A DNA stretch of 64,000 nucleotides from Sthenelais limicola. Lineage: Eukaryota; Annelida; Polychaeta; Phyllodocida; Sigalionidae. The notes below the pieces were generated by a model that made no database searches, was not told the origin of the DNA, and saw nothing but the letters and a program-made list of their open reading frames with translations. Positions 20,846-32,632 of this stretch are shown piece after piece. Where the stretch lies: the NCBI GenBank assembly GCA_942159475.1, contig OW804098.1, positions 80,717,178 to 80,781,177 of the forward strand, read 5' to 3'. The translations under genes were made by a program, and so were the position numbers. The stretch's first letter is position 1. Every line of letters begins with the position of its first letter.

Positions 20846-22056
20846 TATTACTGATACTGGTACTTTGCTAGTTACACAATAAATACAGATGACCTTCCTC
20901 TCAATTCGAGAGTCATTTTTATGTTTCATACTCTCACGGCAAAAGCCTTTAATTATATCTTTCACCCTACGTTTAAATTTATCGAAGTATTCAATTAATC
21001 TGATATTAACAGTAAGGCTATTTCATCCTGTGCATACATTATAATACATGTACATTGATTTTTTGAATTTACTACTACTACATGGAATTTTTATTTCGAA
21101 TAAAGGTGCAATTGCTCATCAAGTGCCAGTGTTATGTTACATTATATAATGTGAAATCCACTGACATAATCAGGGATATTCAAGTACGTACAATGAAACG
21201 TATCACGAATGTGAAATTTGTCAATAAAACCGTATTTAAAAGAAAAGAAAAGTAGACTCCATGTCAACACACAGTATCTTGTAGATTCAAACCATAAACT
21301 ATGTAATATCAAGGACATAATACCCTAGACTTTAGCAGACCTCAATGTTCATGAATATCCTTAATTCATCTTGGCAGACTGCCACAGTCTCTTGACTCGA
21401 TGTTCAGTAATCGCGTGTGTAAGGTATTGCAAGACATTGCATGCCCCCTCCGAACATTCGACCCCTCCTATGTCTGTGCAATACGACATCATATAAATTT
21501 CTGTCCATGCCTAACCAGCCTCGTGGCAACTCGGCAGTCTCTTAGCTTCTCTTTGGTCTCACTCACTCCAACCTTGGGGCCACCAGCCGAGCACGGCTTG
21601 GTCATCTATAGTTCCTGATTTTGCCACTGGTCGAGGCACTTCTGCTGAGGATTATATAACGAGGTAGGAGGCAGTCGGAGGAGACAGACAGAACCTACAT
21701 CGGGGTAGCATTTGCCACTTATTGATAGGCAGGGCGAGCAATACCGTCTACATAGACACTTCCCCACTACTTCACTACTACTTCTGTTCTCCTCCAACCC
21801 AGAAGTGCTGTCTCTAAGAGCAGATTTATAATAATATATGCCAGATTTATATTTATATATACATATATAATAGGAGACCAGATTTCAAATCTCAAATAGG
21901 AAAGTGAGAGTGTAAAGTCTTACCCGGGATTACTTTTATAAATTGCCTCGTGGATGAGCGCACCTGGTAGGTGAAACTTTTCTCATAATATGTCTAATTC
22001 ACAGGACCGTATATATTCCATGTCCCCGAAACATTTTCTATATATAATTATAGTGA

Positions 22057-22093
22057 CTAAGATTAAGATACAGTACATGTATCTTAATCTAAG
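22057..22093. repeat. Short near-perfect hairpin
   Basis: CTAAGATTAAGATACA and the inverted TGTATCTTAATCTAAG pair over 16 bp with one mismatch and a 5-base loop. Arms are too short for a typical animal pre-miRNA. Confidence 0.75.
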
Positions 22094-24756
22094 ATAGTAG
22101 GTATGAAGTGAGGTTGAAATTGGAAATAAGAGATGTCTACATGCAGAGATTTATGGAAAGTGCGTTACCGTGTATACATTCATTTTGTATTAAATGAGTT
22201 AAGGTCATTTATATAAATGGATCATGATAATAAATATTTATTGATTAATGGGTGAGTTGAGAGTATGTTGTTTCCTGACAAAAGGAACTGGGCAACAGAA
22301 GGTATAGCTATAGTTAGTGGTTTTATAAAGAGCTATGTATTAACTGTCGAGTCCCTATATAGCAAGCGGGGTGGGTGTTTAACCTTAATGGATAAGGCGC
22401 GCATATAAAAGAGTCATTGCTAATAATCGTTAGGAGTAGGGTATCGCATCCCGTTAGCGTGTTTCCTCTTTTTCCCTTATATGACCACATATATAAACGA
22501 AATTATAGTATTAAAAGGGCGTAAAGCAACCTATACACCACCACCACCCCTCAACAAGTCGGTTACCCATGATTCCCTTAACACCAAATGTTTCGGTTGA
22601 ATTCTAGTTGTTGAACTTAATGAGTACAAGGGAACGCTTTCAGTTATAGTGGAATTGGATGGACTCTTCAATATAGATGAACAACTTTAACAAAGGTTCA
22701 TCTAAAAACCATCATCACATTACTCTGGTCACTAAATAATATTGAACGAGGAGCGTCCCCGTTGATGCATCCGTGTGGGGCACGATGGATTAGGACGAAT
22801 CTTAGCTATCAAATTCCTCCCGTGATACGATTAATACAGAGTCAAATCATGGGACCTAAAAAGAAGTGCCGTAGAAACCGGCGTAGAAATAATTACTTAT
22901 GTGTCCCGAAGGTATACTTTATACTGGAACAAAACATGAAAACTACGCCAATGCAACTTATAATTACGGTTATTATTGATGACTATATTTCAATCTTATT
23001 TCTAATACATGCATGTAAATGCACCACGAGAACTTCAGGATTTAGACGTTCCAGTATACACCAAAGTAACAATTAATTTCTTTGGTAGTAGATTAAATGA
23101 AATACAGATGTCAATTGCACCGGAATTCATTCTCTCTTAAGTGTTCATGATTTCTTTGGATAACAAAAATCAGGAACATGTCTTGAGGAGACGCCTACCC
23201 ACAAGAGAGCGTCATGTATCTTGTTCTCACCCTGACGTAACACCATTTGCATACAATCTTGGCTTGCATACGTGACGATCAACACGCATTACATGCATGT
23301 TCACACGTTTATATGTCTGGCTGATCCGCCAAGATGCAGCATTCAAATACATTGATATTTTTCGCACCTGTCAGAAAGGGATTATGAAATGCTATTTGAA
23401 ATGCCTTTCCAATTTTAGCTACGTCTTAAGATAAATTTAGGGCAATTATCACGATGGTGCAGAGCATCTCGATGAATACACTCTCATTAATATAATGTGT
23501 GATGTGAAAGTGTGAAATTCGAAAATGCACTCATTTTCTTGAAAAGCAATATGAATAAAGAAATGCACGCATGTGTATCTTATTTACGGTTTTAATTATG
23601 TTATCTATTAAGTAGATTAATTAGAAAATCATTGATATCCTATGACACAATCAGGAATAAGGTTCTTGGTATAGATGTAACATCATACCTTTATTTTAAA
23701 CCTGTACATAGTGTTTTACCTATGTACGCAAATCGCAAGCGTAAACGTATATATTACCTGAAAGTGGAGAGACAAATTGCTATATATCCTTACATATGTC
23801 ATACACGTTTTCAAAATTGTTATCTCATGTAAAGATAGTGCAGTATGGTATCTAAAAACCTTGACAATCGTTTACATATTGTAGCTGGCGCAACACTGAA
23901 CCAACATGTATTAAAGAACGAATACGCGCTGGAAGGTCCGCGTCAGACAGAATGGTAAAGCTGAATGGTATTAGAAAGCAATGAAGCACTTTATTCCCGT
24001 TGATTGAAATAACAGATAAATGACTCAATATTAACCTCCCAGCTTAATGTGATTAGTGATGGATTGATTGGTCAAAAAGGTTCTAGCTAGTAATCAGTCA
24101 ACTCGGTAAATATATATATATAGTCTCCTCCCCTGACCAGCCCACCGGTGGTCAGTTATTCGAGTTGCTGTCCAGTCAACACCTCCAAGGATTTCCTTCA
24201 CCTTCAAATACTAAAGCTTCCTAAAAAGCGGCATAAGTCCCTATTGTGTTGTTATGATCGCAGTTTTGTAACTGCAAGGAAACTGAAACGATGGACTGAG
24301 CCTATAATATAGGACAATGCTGCCGAAGCTCTAGTTTCAGCCTGGTTAATCATCCCCAGTATTAACAAAATTGACAGATTGATATCCATTAATGGACAAA
24401 TAAATAAACAAGACGATTCACTGACAGAGAACGTAGATCTATATGGATGAAGTCGTCCGACAATGTACAATTATTCGCCTTTAACAATCCTCTCAAACAA
24501 GCCTAATTCATGCCAAAATGAGGTACTAAATACAGTTCAACATAACGGAACTGGCTTTTAAATCAAGGCAATGAGAAATAAACTCCAATATACCTAGTAT
24601 TTATCACGTGTCAGTCCAGTTTAGCAGCATTTTACTAACGATGAGAAGCTGCCGATTGTACATTGTCTGACGACCCATAATATGGACCTTTTATACTTCA
24701 TTCGCCTCTGCCCGTTATCGACCAGTAATATCTCAGAACACGAATTCACAGGATAC

Positions 24757-24775
24757 CTATCTATCTATCTATCTA

Positions 24776-24838
<63 letters not shown>
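24757..24838. repeat. Compound microsatellite (CTAT)n(AT)n(GT)n
   Basis: Three consecutive simple-repeat blocks: CTAT units, about 20 AT units, then nine GT units. Confidence 0.97.
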
Positions 24839-26818
24839 TGTGAAGAAGAAAGAATGGTAAATACTCGCCGGAATTATGTCTCGCGTGCATGCCAGTGGCT
24901 ACTCTAAATATGGGTCTTACTTCATGTAGGCTATCTAACAAACCCGTTCCTCCGTCTGTAACTAACGATTCAGCTGTCGGTCTCCAGCGTTCAGCATTTC
25001 CTGATTCAACATGTTTTTCTAGTGTGACCCTATATAGCTATCCTCAGTGAGACCGATCTTATGTATCTTTTGTGAATAATATGATAGAATTAATATCATT
25101 CAAGCTAGGAGATATTAACAAAATGATTGCTTGCTCGATCGATTACTTGAAATGATTTTGAACCATGCGTCGGTGATGGTTTGGTTTATTATATTACTTA
25201 TTTCTTATCGCGTATTTCATTATATGGATTACAATATTTTCCTTTTTGATGTATAAATTGAAAATATAAGAGTCAGCAAACGCTGAGAATAGTGTACTCG
25301 TTACATAATGTTTTTGTTTGAATTCAAAAATATCAAATACAAAAATACGTTAATTGATCGCCATGATCTTTTCAACATTACTTGATATGAAGGATTAAAG
25401 AGAAATCAAAAGGTAGAATTGACGCGTATATTTGTGATTGTCAAAAACACCACTTATGGTGATCATGAAAGGCAGTCACATTTCACCAATCGTGATATTC
25501 TGGAGATATAATCGCCCATATGTGTTCCGAATAATCTTGCAAAAATATTTAGTTATGGAGACTGGAGGTATGTCATCATACAAGCATTATGCGACTGAAC
25601 CAGTCGACATTCGTCTTCCTCATCGCAAGGCCATAGATAGATATATTGCAATTTCATTTGACATCATAGACAGAATGCCATCTGTTCAGATAGAGAATGA
25701 TTTAATAAGAAGGAAATATATTGAATTTAACTATGTGGTAAACGCGTACAATTGTTGCGTAACTGAAACCAATTATTCAACAACCAGAACTCACCGCATA
25801 TAGATTAGTTAATTTAGGATGCAATCAATAAATGAACAAACATTGAAGTCTAGAAGGATGCTTTGATAAAATTCTAATTACATACTTGTAATATCACATC
25901 CTAAAGGGTGGCCCTATACTTATCAGTCAGCGTTATTAACCACATTGGCATATTTGACGTCGGGCAGGAACATGACTATGTCCAATATCGTATTTATGCT
26001 TTGATTCCAAAGAAACCAATAAATGCAATTAATATTAAGCCTATCAAGCGAACATAATTATTTCATCAGCGAACTGCAATGGAAATAAAAAGGGAGATGC
26101 AGCAGCACTTTCAGAAATACATCTTTGATAAATGTATTGGATGCCTCGGTTTTGCCTCGGGTATAAGCTAAATATGTCCATGGGCGTTTCGCTGGGAGTG
26201 CTGCGTCCTTCTATTAGGAAATATATTCATAAGAAAGGTCTGTCTTTTTACCTCCATTTTTTTAATCAATCAAATAATTACCTCAAATAGTTATTTCTTG
26301 CTAGCACAATAACAGCGTCGGATACAAAACAACTCAACCTAGCTTTAATTAGATATGATTCCTCTCCAGCATGACTGCCATCGGTTCCTCAGTAATTCTG
26401 AAGAAAAAGCTATCCATTACAACCAGATTTGTTATTACTTTAGATCAAGAAGTAGAAGAAGACGGGGGAGATTTTTTCTATTACAAATAAACAAACGCCC
26501 CGTATTGCAGGCACGAACAAAAGAAAATAGAAAAAGGCGTTGGTAGTGGAGGCAGAGACCCTAGTTGAAGCTATCATCTGTGATGAGATTAGGTTCAACC
26601 AGGCAACATACTTAGTTTACTATTGGGTATCAGAATTATAATTTGCATGTTAGAATACAAACTAGAAGCTCATTGATAGCTTTATATATCCTTTATTATA
26701 CCACGATCGGGGGTTGTACACGCTGCAAATGAGTGAATACCTGCTATCATGTATTGTTGAATCGATCCACGCGTGACAATATGACGTTTTTTTAAGCCTC
26801 ATTATAACAACGCTCCCT

Positions 26819-26891
26819 ATTGGTTAACGTTACTCTCCCTCATGACGTCACGCCCATTCGTGACGTCATATGTCGTCGTTGATCAGCCAAT
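26819..26891 (+). promoter_or_regulatory. CCAAT/CRE promoter-like block with two full CREs
   Basis: ATTGG (26819-26823), TGACGTCA (26843-26850), TGACGTCA (26861-26868) and CCAAT (26887-26891) occur in 73 bp. Forty-odd bases further on stands an ATG followed by a splice donor, so this is a good candidate core promoter on the + strand. The ATTGG-to-first-CRE distance is 24 bp, the same as in the block at 16482-16513. Confidence 0.6.
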
Positions 26892-26934
26892 CAGTTATAC
26901 GCTTGTTTAGTGATTTGGCATAAACCAAATCAAT

Positions 26935-26960
26935 ATGGCGGAACATTGGAGAGAAGCGAG
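26935..26960 (+). CDS. Candidate first coding exon (MAEHWREA...)
   Basis: ATGGCGGAACATTGG follows the CCAAT/CRE block and the open frame runs directly into GCGAG|GTAAATA, a plausible donor, leaving two bases (phase 2). A short first exon after a promoter is typical of animal genes. Spliced to the acceptor at 45757 it would continue in frame as R-WFTMAN into the neuropeptide receptor, adding 12 residues, but any downstream exon of phase 2 would also fit (one in three by chance). Which gene it belongs to is unproven. Confidence 0.35.
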
Positions 26961-29900
26961 GTAAATAAATAGATTGTTTATTCATTTATTTTACAACATG
27001 AGATCGTGGTATAAAAATAGGATGTAACGAGGTTAGTTTCTGACTTACTGTACACGATGGCCACTCGTTTTTTTCGACCAGGGATTTCACTAGAAGCCTG
27101 CGGTCCGAGAGTCGTCATCTGTACGATATATGTAATATTACAGACTTTTCCTCTTTTTTTTGCACATATTACGCATAGCCAAAATACATTACTAAGACAC
27201 CATATATCCCTATTCCTGGAGCAAATAGTTTCATGGCACCGACTATTTCTTCATTACTGACATCTTTTCTCCCATTACAAGAAGTCTTTTTACTATTACC
27301 ACTCCCCTATTACCTATGACCTCTGTCATCTGCTGCTATGACGCATTGCAGTTGGTCCTTTTAAAATATGACAGTGAGGATTTCTTCCTTTTTTGCTCCT
27401 TTCCTAAGTGTCATGGATAGACTTGCGCACCTTGATTATCTTTATAACCTAAATAATATCAATATATATAAATAAATGCAATTTATCCACACACAACCAC
27501 TATTTCTTGGGCATTACCTACAAAACAATTATTAAACTAATTATTCTTTTACAGAAATTAAATGTATCATATAATAACCAACTTTACTTTGGTCGGATTT
27601 CTGGTCTAGGGGAATAACCTAAGGGACTCAGTGCTAGTCTTCTAGCCACTATTCAGACACCACATAGCAGTATATGAAAATGAGCAAACAACTCTAGCAA
27701 AAAGAGATGGCTATGTCGATATCTCTGTGAGAGAAAAAACAGTATCTCTTCGGATATTAGGATATCCATAAGTCATGTTGATTATGTGTTGGAATATCTT
27801 AGAAAAGGAAAATGATATTTGAAAAAGAAAAATGTTGGATATGTTGGATATTACTATGACACATTTTCATCCTGACAGTTTGGGGACAAAACAGGTTCTA
27901 TCGAATAGTCCTAAAATATGGAAGGTGGAATTTCTATGCAAAAACTGGTCTAAACACATTTTTGCTACAGAAGGAAAGGTTTAAAGGACTTTCATTTGGA
28001 ATTTCTGAAATTGACTTAATGTTTTCGAGTTTAATTTACCTGTTACCTTGTAATTGATTCCAACGTGCTCCATAATTTCAAATTGAATAATTTTCCATGT
28101 GATGTATCACAATGCCAGATAATATAATTGAGAAGTTCGACTTTGTGGGGCTTAATGCGATACGAAAACTTCTTAAAGGTCTTTCCAGCAATATTTGCCC
28201 AGGATATTAATTTCGCTTAAGGTAATTGGCAATTTTAGCTTTCATCAAGTGTGAGGTATTGGCATTTTTTAAAAATCGGGTTCATGAAATTAATTACAGC
28301 TTGAAGACTATGATATTTAATTAAAAGTTTAGTTATTGTTTCGCAGTGAATTGGTATTGCCTTCTATTATGATAAAGGTCATTCACAAAGCAAAGCAATT
28401 CCCTATTATCGATAAGTTATTAACTCCTATTATCGATAAGTTAACACGCCACATCGGTATAACATAAAATAAAAATGCGTTGCCTGATTTAAGGGAAATC
28501 TTTCGTACAGAATGTCAGTCGTGATTTCAATTTACTGAAAAGACTATCAATTAAATGATTCCGTCTGTGGTGTTATCAAAAAACGCACAGGTTGCAATAT
28601 CGTTAACTAATGTCGAGTTTAATGCATTCTCAATGCCATTAAATCGAAAAGTAAAAATGTTCCTCAAGGCAAAAAAGATTTAACTTGATTACTTTCTTAT
28701 CCTCCCTTTCTATGGGGAAATCCCCTGCCTTTATTCTTTAAATTTCTATCTGTTGCTAAAAGGATCAGTCCTTGAGGTTGTCGTGATTTTAAAGGACACC
28801 ATTGTTGGATTAAGATCTTTGCTACTTTATAAAGTGCTTGATGGGGACAAAGGCTGTTTCTTAGATGAAAAATGGGGACCGGGAACAACATCTTGGCTTT
28901 TTACATGGTGTATATAATCTCCAAGTCTCTACACTATTTGTTATAGTAGTAGTTAGTTTGACCTGGTGCTCCAGCTATTTATTTTCTCCGGTCGCATTCA
29001 TGATTTCTAAATGTTTCCGCCGACGGAACTTGAAGAAGCTTATAACGTTGGACCTATTAGCACCATCAAAAATTGTATGGCTGGGAAGATATGTGACTAG
29101 GAAAGTGTCCCTATTATCTTCCAACACAAGGTCTTCATAATATCATACCGGTATATATGTTAACGATGTTCTGGCAAAGGTGTTATCTATATATGTACAA
29201 CATAGCCTCTTAAAATATCAGTAGACTGCTTCTAAAAGCTCAGTTTACATGAAGCATTACAAAGGGAATGCAGGCTTCAGTTAGGTCCATTAGATGTTCC
29301 ATTTATCATGAGTGCGCCTTTCATGAAACGCTGGACCGATAGAGAGTTTCTGTATATATAGCATGATGCATCAAATAGTGCCATCTTGACCCTTAGCACA
29401 AAATAGTTCTCATTCATTGTTATTTTTTAAATCTATGAAATGACAAGTGGGTGAAAAGTTGCCTACATCAAACGGAACTATAAGATCACTGATTATTTGA
29501 CATAATATTGGACAATTCAACTGGTTCATGCACCAGGTACCACAGAAAGCTCCTATGTTATATATTATTATATTATTGTTATTTAAAAATATGTTTATTC
29601 AGGAACAACGATACATTTCAGCGACGAGTCTCCTTTGATAGCATTTCAGGGCACTTGGAGTGTCGCTTGCCCATCCCATTGCGAGTCTGGAGAACCCCTG
29701 GTAGTCATAGCTCTAATCTATTGCCGATCGAGATAGATTGTATCAGTGGTAGAGTGCGGGCTATCAGCAGTAGTATAGGGGAGGGCGCTATACAGTAATG
29801 GCCACAGGAGAGTCTAGATCTATGGCCTTGCATCCGGTCCAGGTATCTTAGCGCTGGAGAATTCCCCATAGTTGTCGATCGACCCCAGGTGCGAACCCAG

Positions 29901-30010
29901 TTCCCCAGCCTATATAGATCACCAGAGAGAAAAGACAGAAGAGACGCATAGATCTATAGCGTTCAACGTCCAGCAGTTTATTACGCCCTCAGAACCTGAA
30001 AGACTTCATT

Positions 30011-30041
<31 letters not shown>

Positions 30042-31110
30042 TATAATAGGGACCTCTCTCCTAAATCACACATGACAGATAGATAATCCTGGGTCCGGGT
30101 AAACAGTCCGAGCCGTCACATTGGAATACCAATGCACAATCAAAGGTTTCTGGAACCAAACCAGGTGTAGGAATTAATATCTATTGTTTATTAATCATTA
30201 TAAGATCTTCCTCGCCTCATCACTCATGCAATACCGAGTTCTCTACTGGACTCTAGTACCTAACAAGGGACACAGGTAGGCAAATATTTGGACAGGCAGA
30301 CTGTCCAAAGCAAATGTCAGACATTCTGTACAAGACAGTATATTGGAAGGCTCCTATTTCGAAAAGCTTCTATTTCTGCCATATTGTCATGCAGAGGCAT
30401 CTGTACCGTTGTACGACAATGTCCTTCCTACCTGTGAAATCATGTGTATGGGAAAGTATATTTTCGAACTGTAAAACTAACCTGGGCTGCTAGCGCTTAT
30501 CTGGACATGGAGTATTAATCCCTGGGCATGCCACAAATAACATCTCTCCTCATTTACACCAGGTTATAAGTGATCTTGCACACCGCCTTTGATTACACAT
30601 TTGAGTCGGTGTGCTAAAGGAATATCGCTAGGAAAAGAATTCGCCCAATGAAAACCTCATTAATATTCGTAGGAAGTTTCCCCTTTGAGACTAGCAAACA
30701 CAGGTATCTTTTTTACTCATATTGATAAGTGAACGAACTCAAGTGACAAAGTTAGTGACGTCAGGACGTTATCCAGGACGATGTGTACAATCATAAAATT
30801 CGTCAGATGGTAAATTTGAATGCTCCAGCGACTTAGATAAGAAACATGGGAGCAAATGGACTGAAGGGGAATGCCCTTGAGCTAAATTGTATTTTTTAAA
30901 CCTAAAGGAACTTCGCCGATGTTCAAAACAAAATGTTTTAGGTTCGAATATTGGTCTGAAATTGAAAAGACTCTGTGTAGATGGGACTCACTTTGAGTGA
31001 TATTGGATGTCTACCTTAGTTTCCCGTTCTTATAGAGTTACAAATGTATTTCCTGAGGTTTTCGCATTCATTATTATTCATTGACTGATTTAAAACTGGC
31101 AAAAATAACT
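26961..31110. other. AT-rich stretch without recognised genes
   Basis: Possibly intron, if the mini-exon at 26935 is real. It contains a duplicated CTATTATCGATAAGTTA at about 28403-28441 and an (AT)n run at 30010-30048. Near 29750 ATCAGTGGTAGAGTGCGGGC is A-box-like, without a supported tRNA fold. No exon was recognised. Confidence 0.45.
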
Positions 31111-31305
31111 GTCAGGCCAAAGCATTGGAGTAATACCCAATGTTGTTTATGAAATTAAATTCTAGACCCACTGTATTCACTAAGATGGCATTTACATGTA
31201 AACTGATTTTGCTGAAAACTGCACGAAACTAGCTCCAAAGAGCTGGGTATATTGTCCTATTCGATCTTAGGTCAGGCCAAAACATTACAGCAATACTTAA
31301 CTAAT
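31111..31305. repeat. 160-bp satellite monomer 1 plus start of the next
   Basis: A full monomer runs from GTCAGGCCAAAGC (31111) to GATCTTAG (31270) and is followed at once by the first 35 bp of another. The core GCTGAAAACTGCACGAAACT is at 31211. Confidence 0.85.
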
Positions 31306-31584
31306 CTTTAATTGTACCTTTTTCACCTTACTTGATTTAATGTTTGTTTAACTTAACTTGATCTCAAGTAGTTTTGTTACATTAAGCGTAGTATAGCTAG
31401 ACACAGCAGTGGGCGGAAAACCATGGTTTTTCTGATTTAAATTATTTACCCGTGAGCCCATTATCCTCATGCGTATATGACATCCATTGTTCATAACATT
31501 ATTTGTACACTGTGCATGCCCGTTTATGTTCAACTGTTATTTTACCAAAGATTGGCTGTATAAAATTCTAAATAAAAAAAAATA

Positions 31585-31765
31585 CATGAAGTTAAATTCT
31601 CGACACACCATACTTGCTAAGAAGTTATATACATGTATGTAATTGCTGAAAACTGCACGAAACTAGCTCCAAAGAGCTGTGTGCATTGTCTTCTTTGATC
31701 TTAGGTCAGGCCAAAATATTAGAGGAATACTCAATGCAATATGAAGCTAAGTTCTTGATGAGTTG
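31585..31765. repeat. 160-bp satellite, partial monomers 3 and 4
   Basis: Core GCTGAAAACTGCACGAAACT at 31645, next monomer starts at 31705 (GTCAGGCCAAAATATTAG). Homology to the other monomers stops near 31765. Confidence 0.85.
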
Positions 31766-32369
31766 TGGCCCCATGTGGAAACCATTTTCGCCAAAAATAA
31801 ACACAAGCTTAATATATACTGCCACCCAACACTCAGATGCGGAGAACCTATATAATCAGAACCAGAACCCCCATTTAACTCACTTTTCTCGTTTAATTTG
31901 ATCTTAGCCTCTCTAATTCCTTCACCAATTGAAAGGGAATGTCATCAACAACTAACTAAATGTATGAGTTTAAAAGAAAACCGAGCCCCACATGTGGAGA
32001 TATTTGTGAAATTTAAAAAAAACAAACTTGAAAATGAGACAAATGTAAAAAGGCTGTCTGCTCTGGAGCTCGATCTCACAATGTCCCGTTTGGTAGTCTC
32101 ACGCTTTATCCACTGGACTATAGGGGAATATACAAGGGCACATGCATATAAACACTTACATTGATTCATCACATTTTAGGTTTACTTTAATCTCCCTATT
32201 CTGCTCATGGTGATTGAGGAGAATGGGGAAATAATTATCTTTGAAGGTGCCTTTGTTCGCCCAAGGCGATTCAATGATTCAAATTAATCATAAAATAATT
32301 ATTATGTCTTGCATTTGGAATCTATTTCTGTAACATGCGAATACAGGACTTTTAGATCTGCATGCTTCC
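31766..32369. other. Insert interrupting the satellite
   Basis: About 600 bp not related to the flanking monomers. It holds a minus-strand tRNA-like segment (32065-32120). The rest is unassigned. Confidence 0.55.
32050..32128 (-). ncRNA. tRNA-derived SINE head or tRNA pseudogene
   Basis: On the minus strand an A box TAGTCCAGTGG (32120-32110) and a B box GATCGAGCTCC (32075-32065) are about 45 bp apart from start to start, the tRNA-like spacing. Both fit the pol III consensus. The anticodon arm does not fold well and no CCA-proximal stem was seen, so a SINE head or decayed tRNA is more likely than a working tRNA. Confidence 0.5.
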
Positions 32370-32632
32370 AGGACACACTATACTTGCTAAGAAGTTAGAT
32401 GTACATGTAATTGCTGAAAACTGCACGAAACTAGCTCCAAAGAGCTGGGTGCATTGTCCTCTTCGATCTTAGGTCAAGCCAAAATATTAGTGAATTACGT
32501 GTTCAATTCTATTTAATATATTAAGTTAAATTCTTGACCCACTATACTTGCTAAGACGTTATATATAATATGTATGTAATTGCTGAAAACTGCACGAAAC
32601 TCGGTCCAAAGAGCTGGGTATATTGTCCCCTT
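32370..32632. repeat. 160-bp satellite monomers 5 and 6
   Basis: Monomer 5 is truncated at its left (core at 32413); monomer 6 is complete at 32473-32632 (core at 32582) and is 160 bp, like monomer 1. The last copy differs in the core neighbourhood (ACTCGGTCC for ACTAGCTCC). Confidence 0.85.

Larger units (their letters stand above)
20846..26700. other. Long intergenic AT-rich region
   Basis: About 5.8 kb in which only a small hairpin (22057), a compound microsatellite (24757) and scattered AT repeats were found. A tRNA-like A-box motif TTAATGGATAAGGCGC occurs near 22395 without a convincing cloverleaf. An open frame of 121 codons at 25438-25803 matches nothing recognised. Confidence 0.5.

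Noticed and set aside
20420..20965. Long Pro/Ser/Leu-rich open frames on the minus strand
   Set aside because: They come from the polypurine tract; composition alone keeps the frames open and no domain or splice context supports them.
22057..22093. microRNA hairpin
   Set aside because: The 16-bp stem is too short for an animal pre-miRNA.
22380..22470. tRNA-Arg-like TTAATGGATAAGGCGC
   Set aside because: Only the A-box region fits; no anticodon arm and no proper B box at the right distance.
24757..24838. Possible CRISPR or regulatory repeat
   Set aside because: It is an ordinary compound microsatellite; there are no spacers.
25438..25803. 121-codon frame on the + strand
   Set aside because: No recognisable domain, no promoter or splice context; length is within chance for long AT-rich DNA, though not excluded.
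27057..27260. 67-codon frame starting MATRFFRPG shortly after the 26.9-kb promoter block
   Set aside because: The earlier ATG at 26935 followed by a donor fits better as a first exon, and this frame has no recognised motif.
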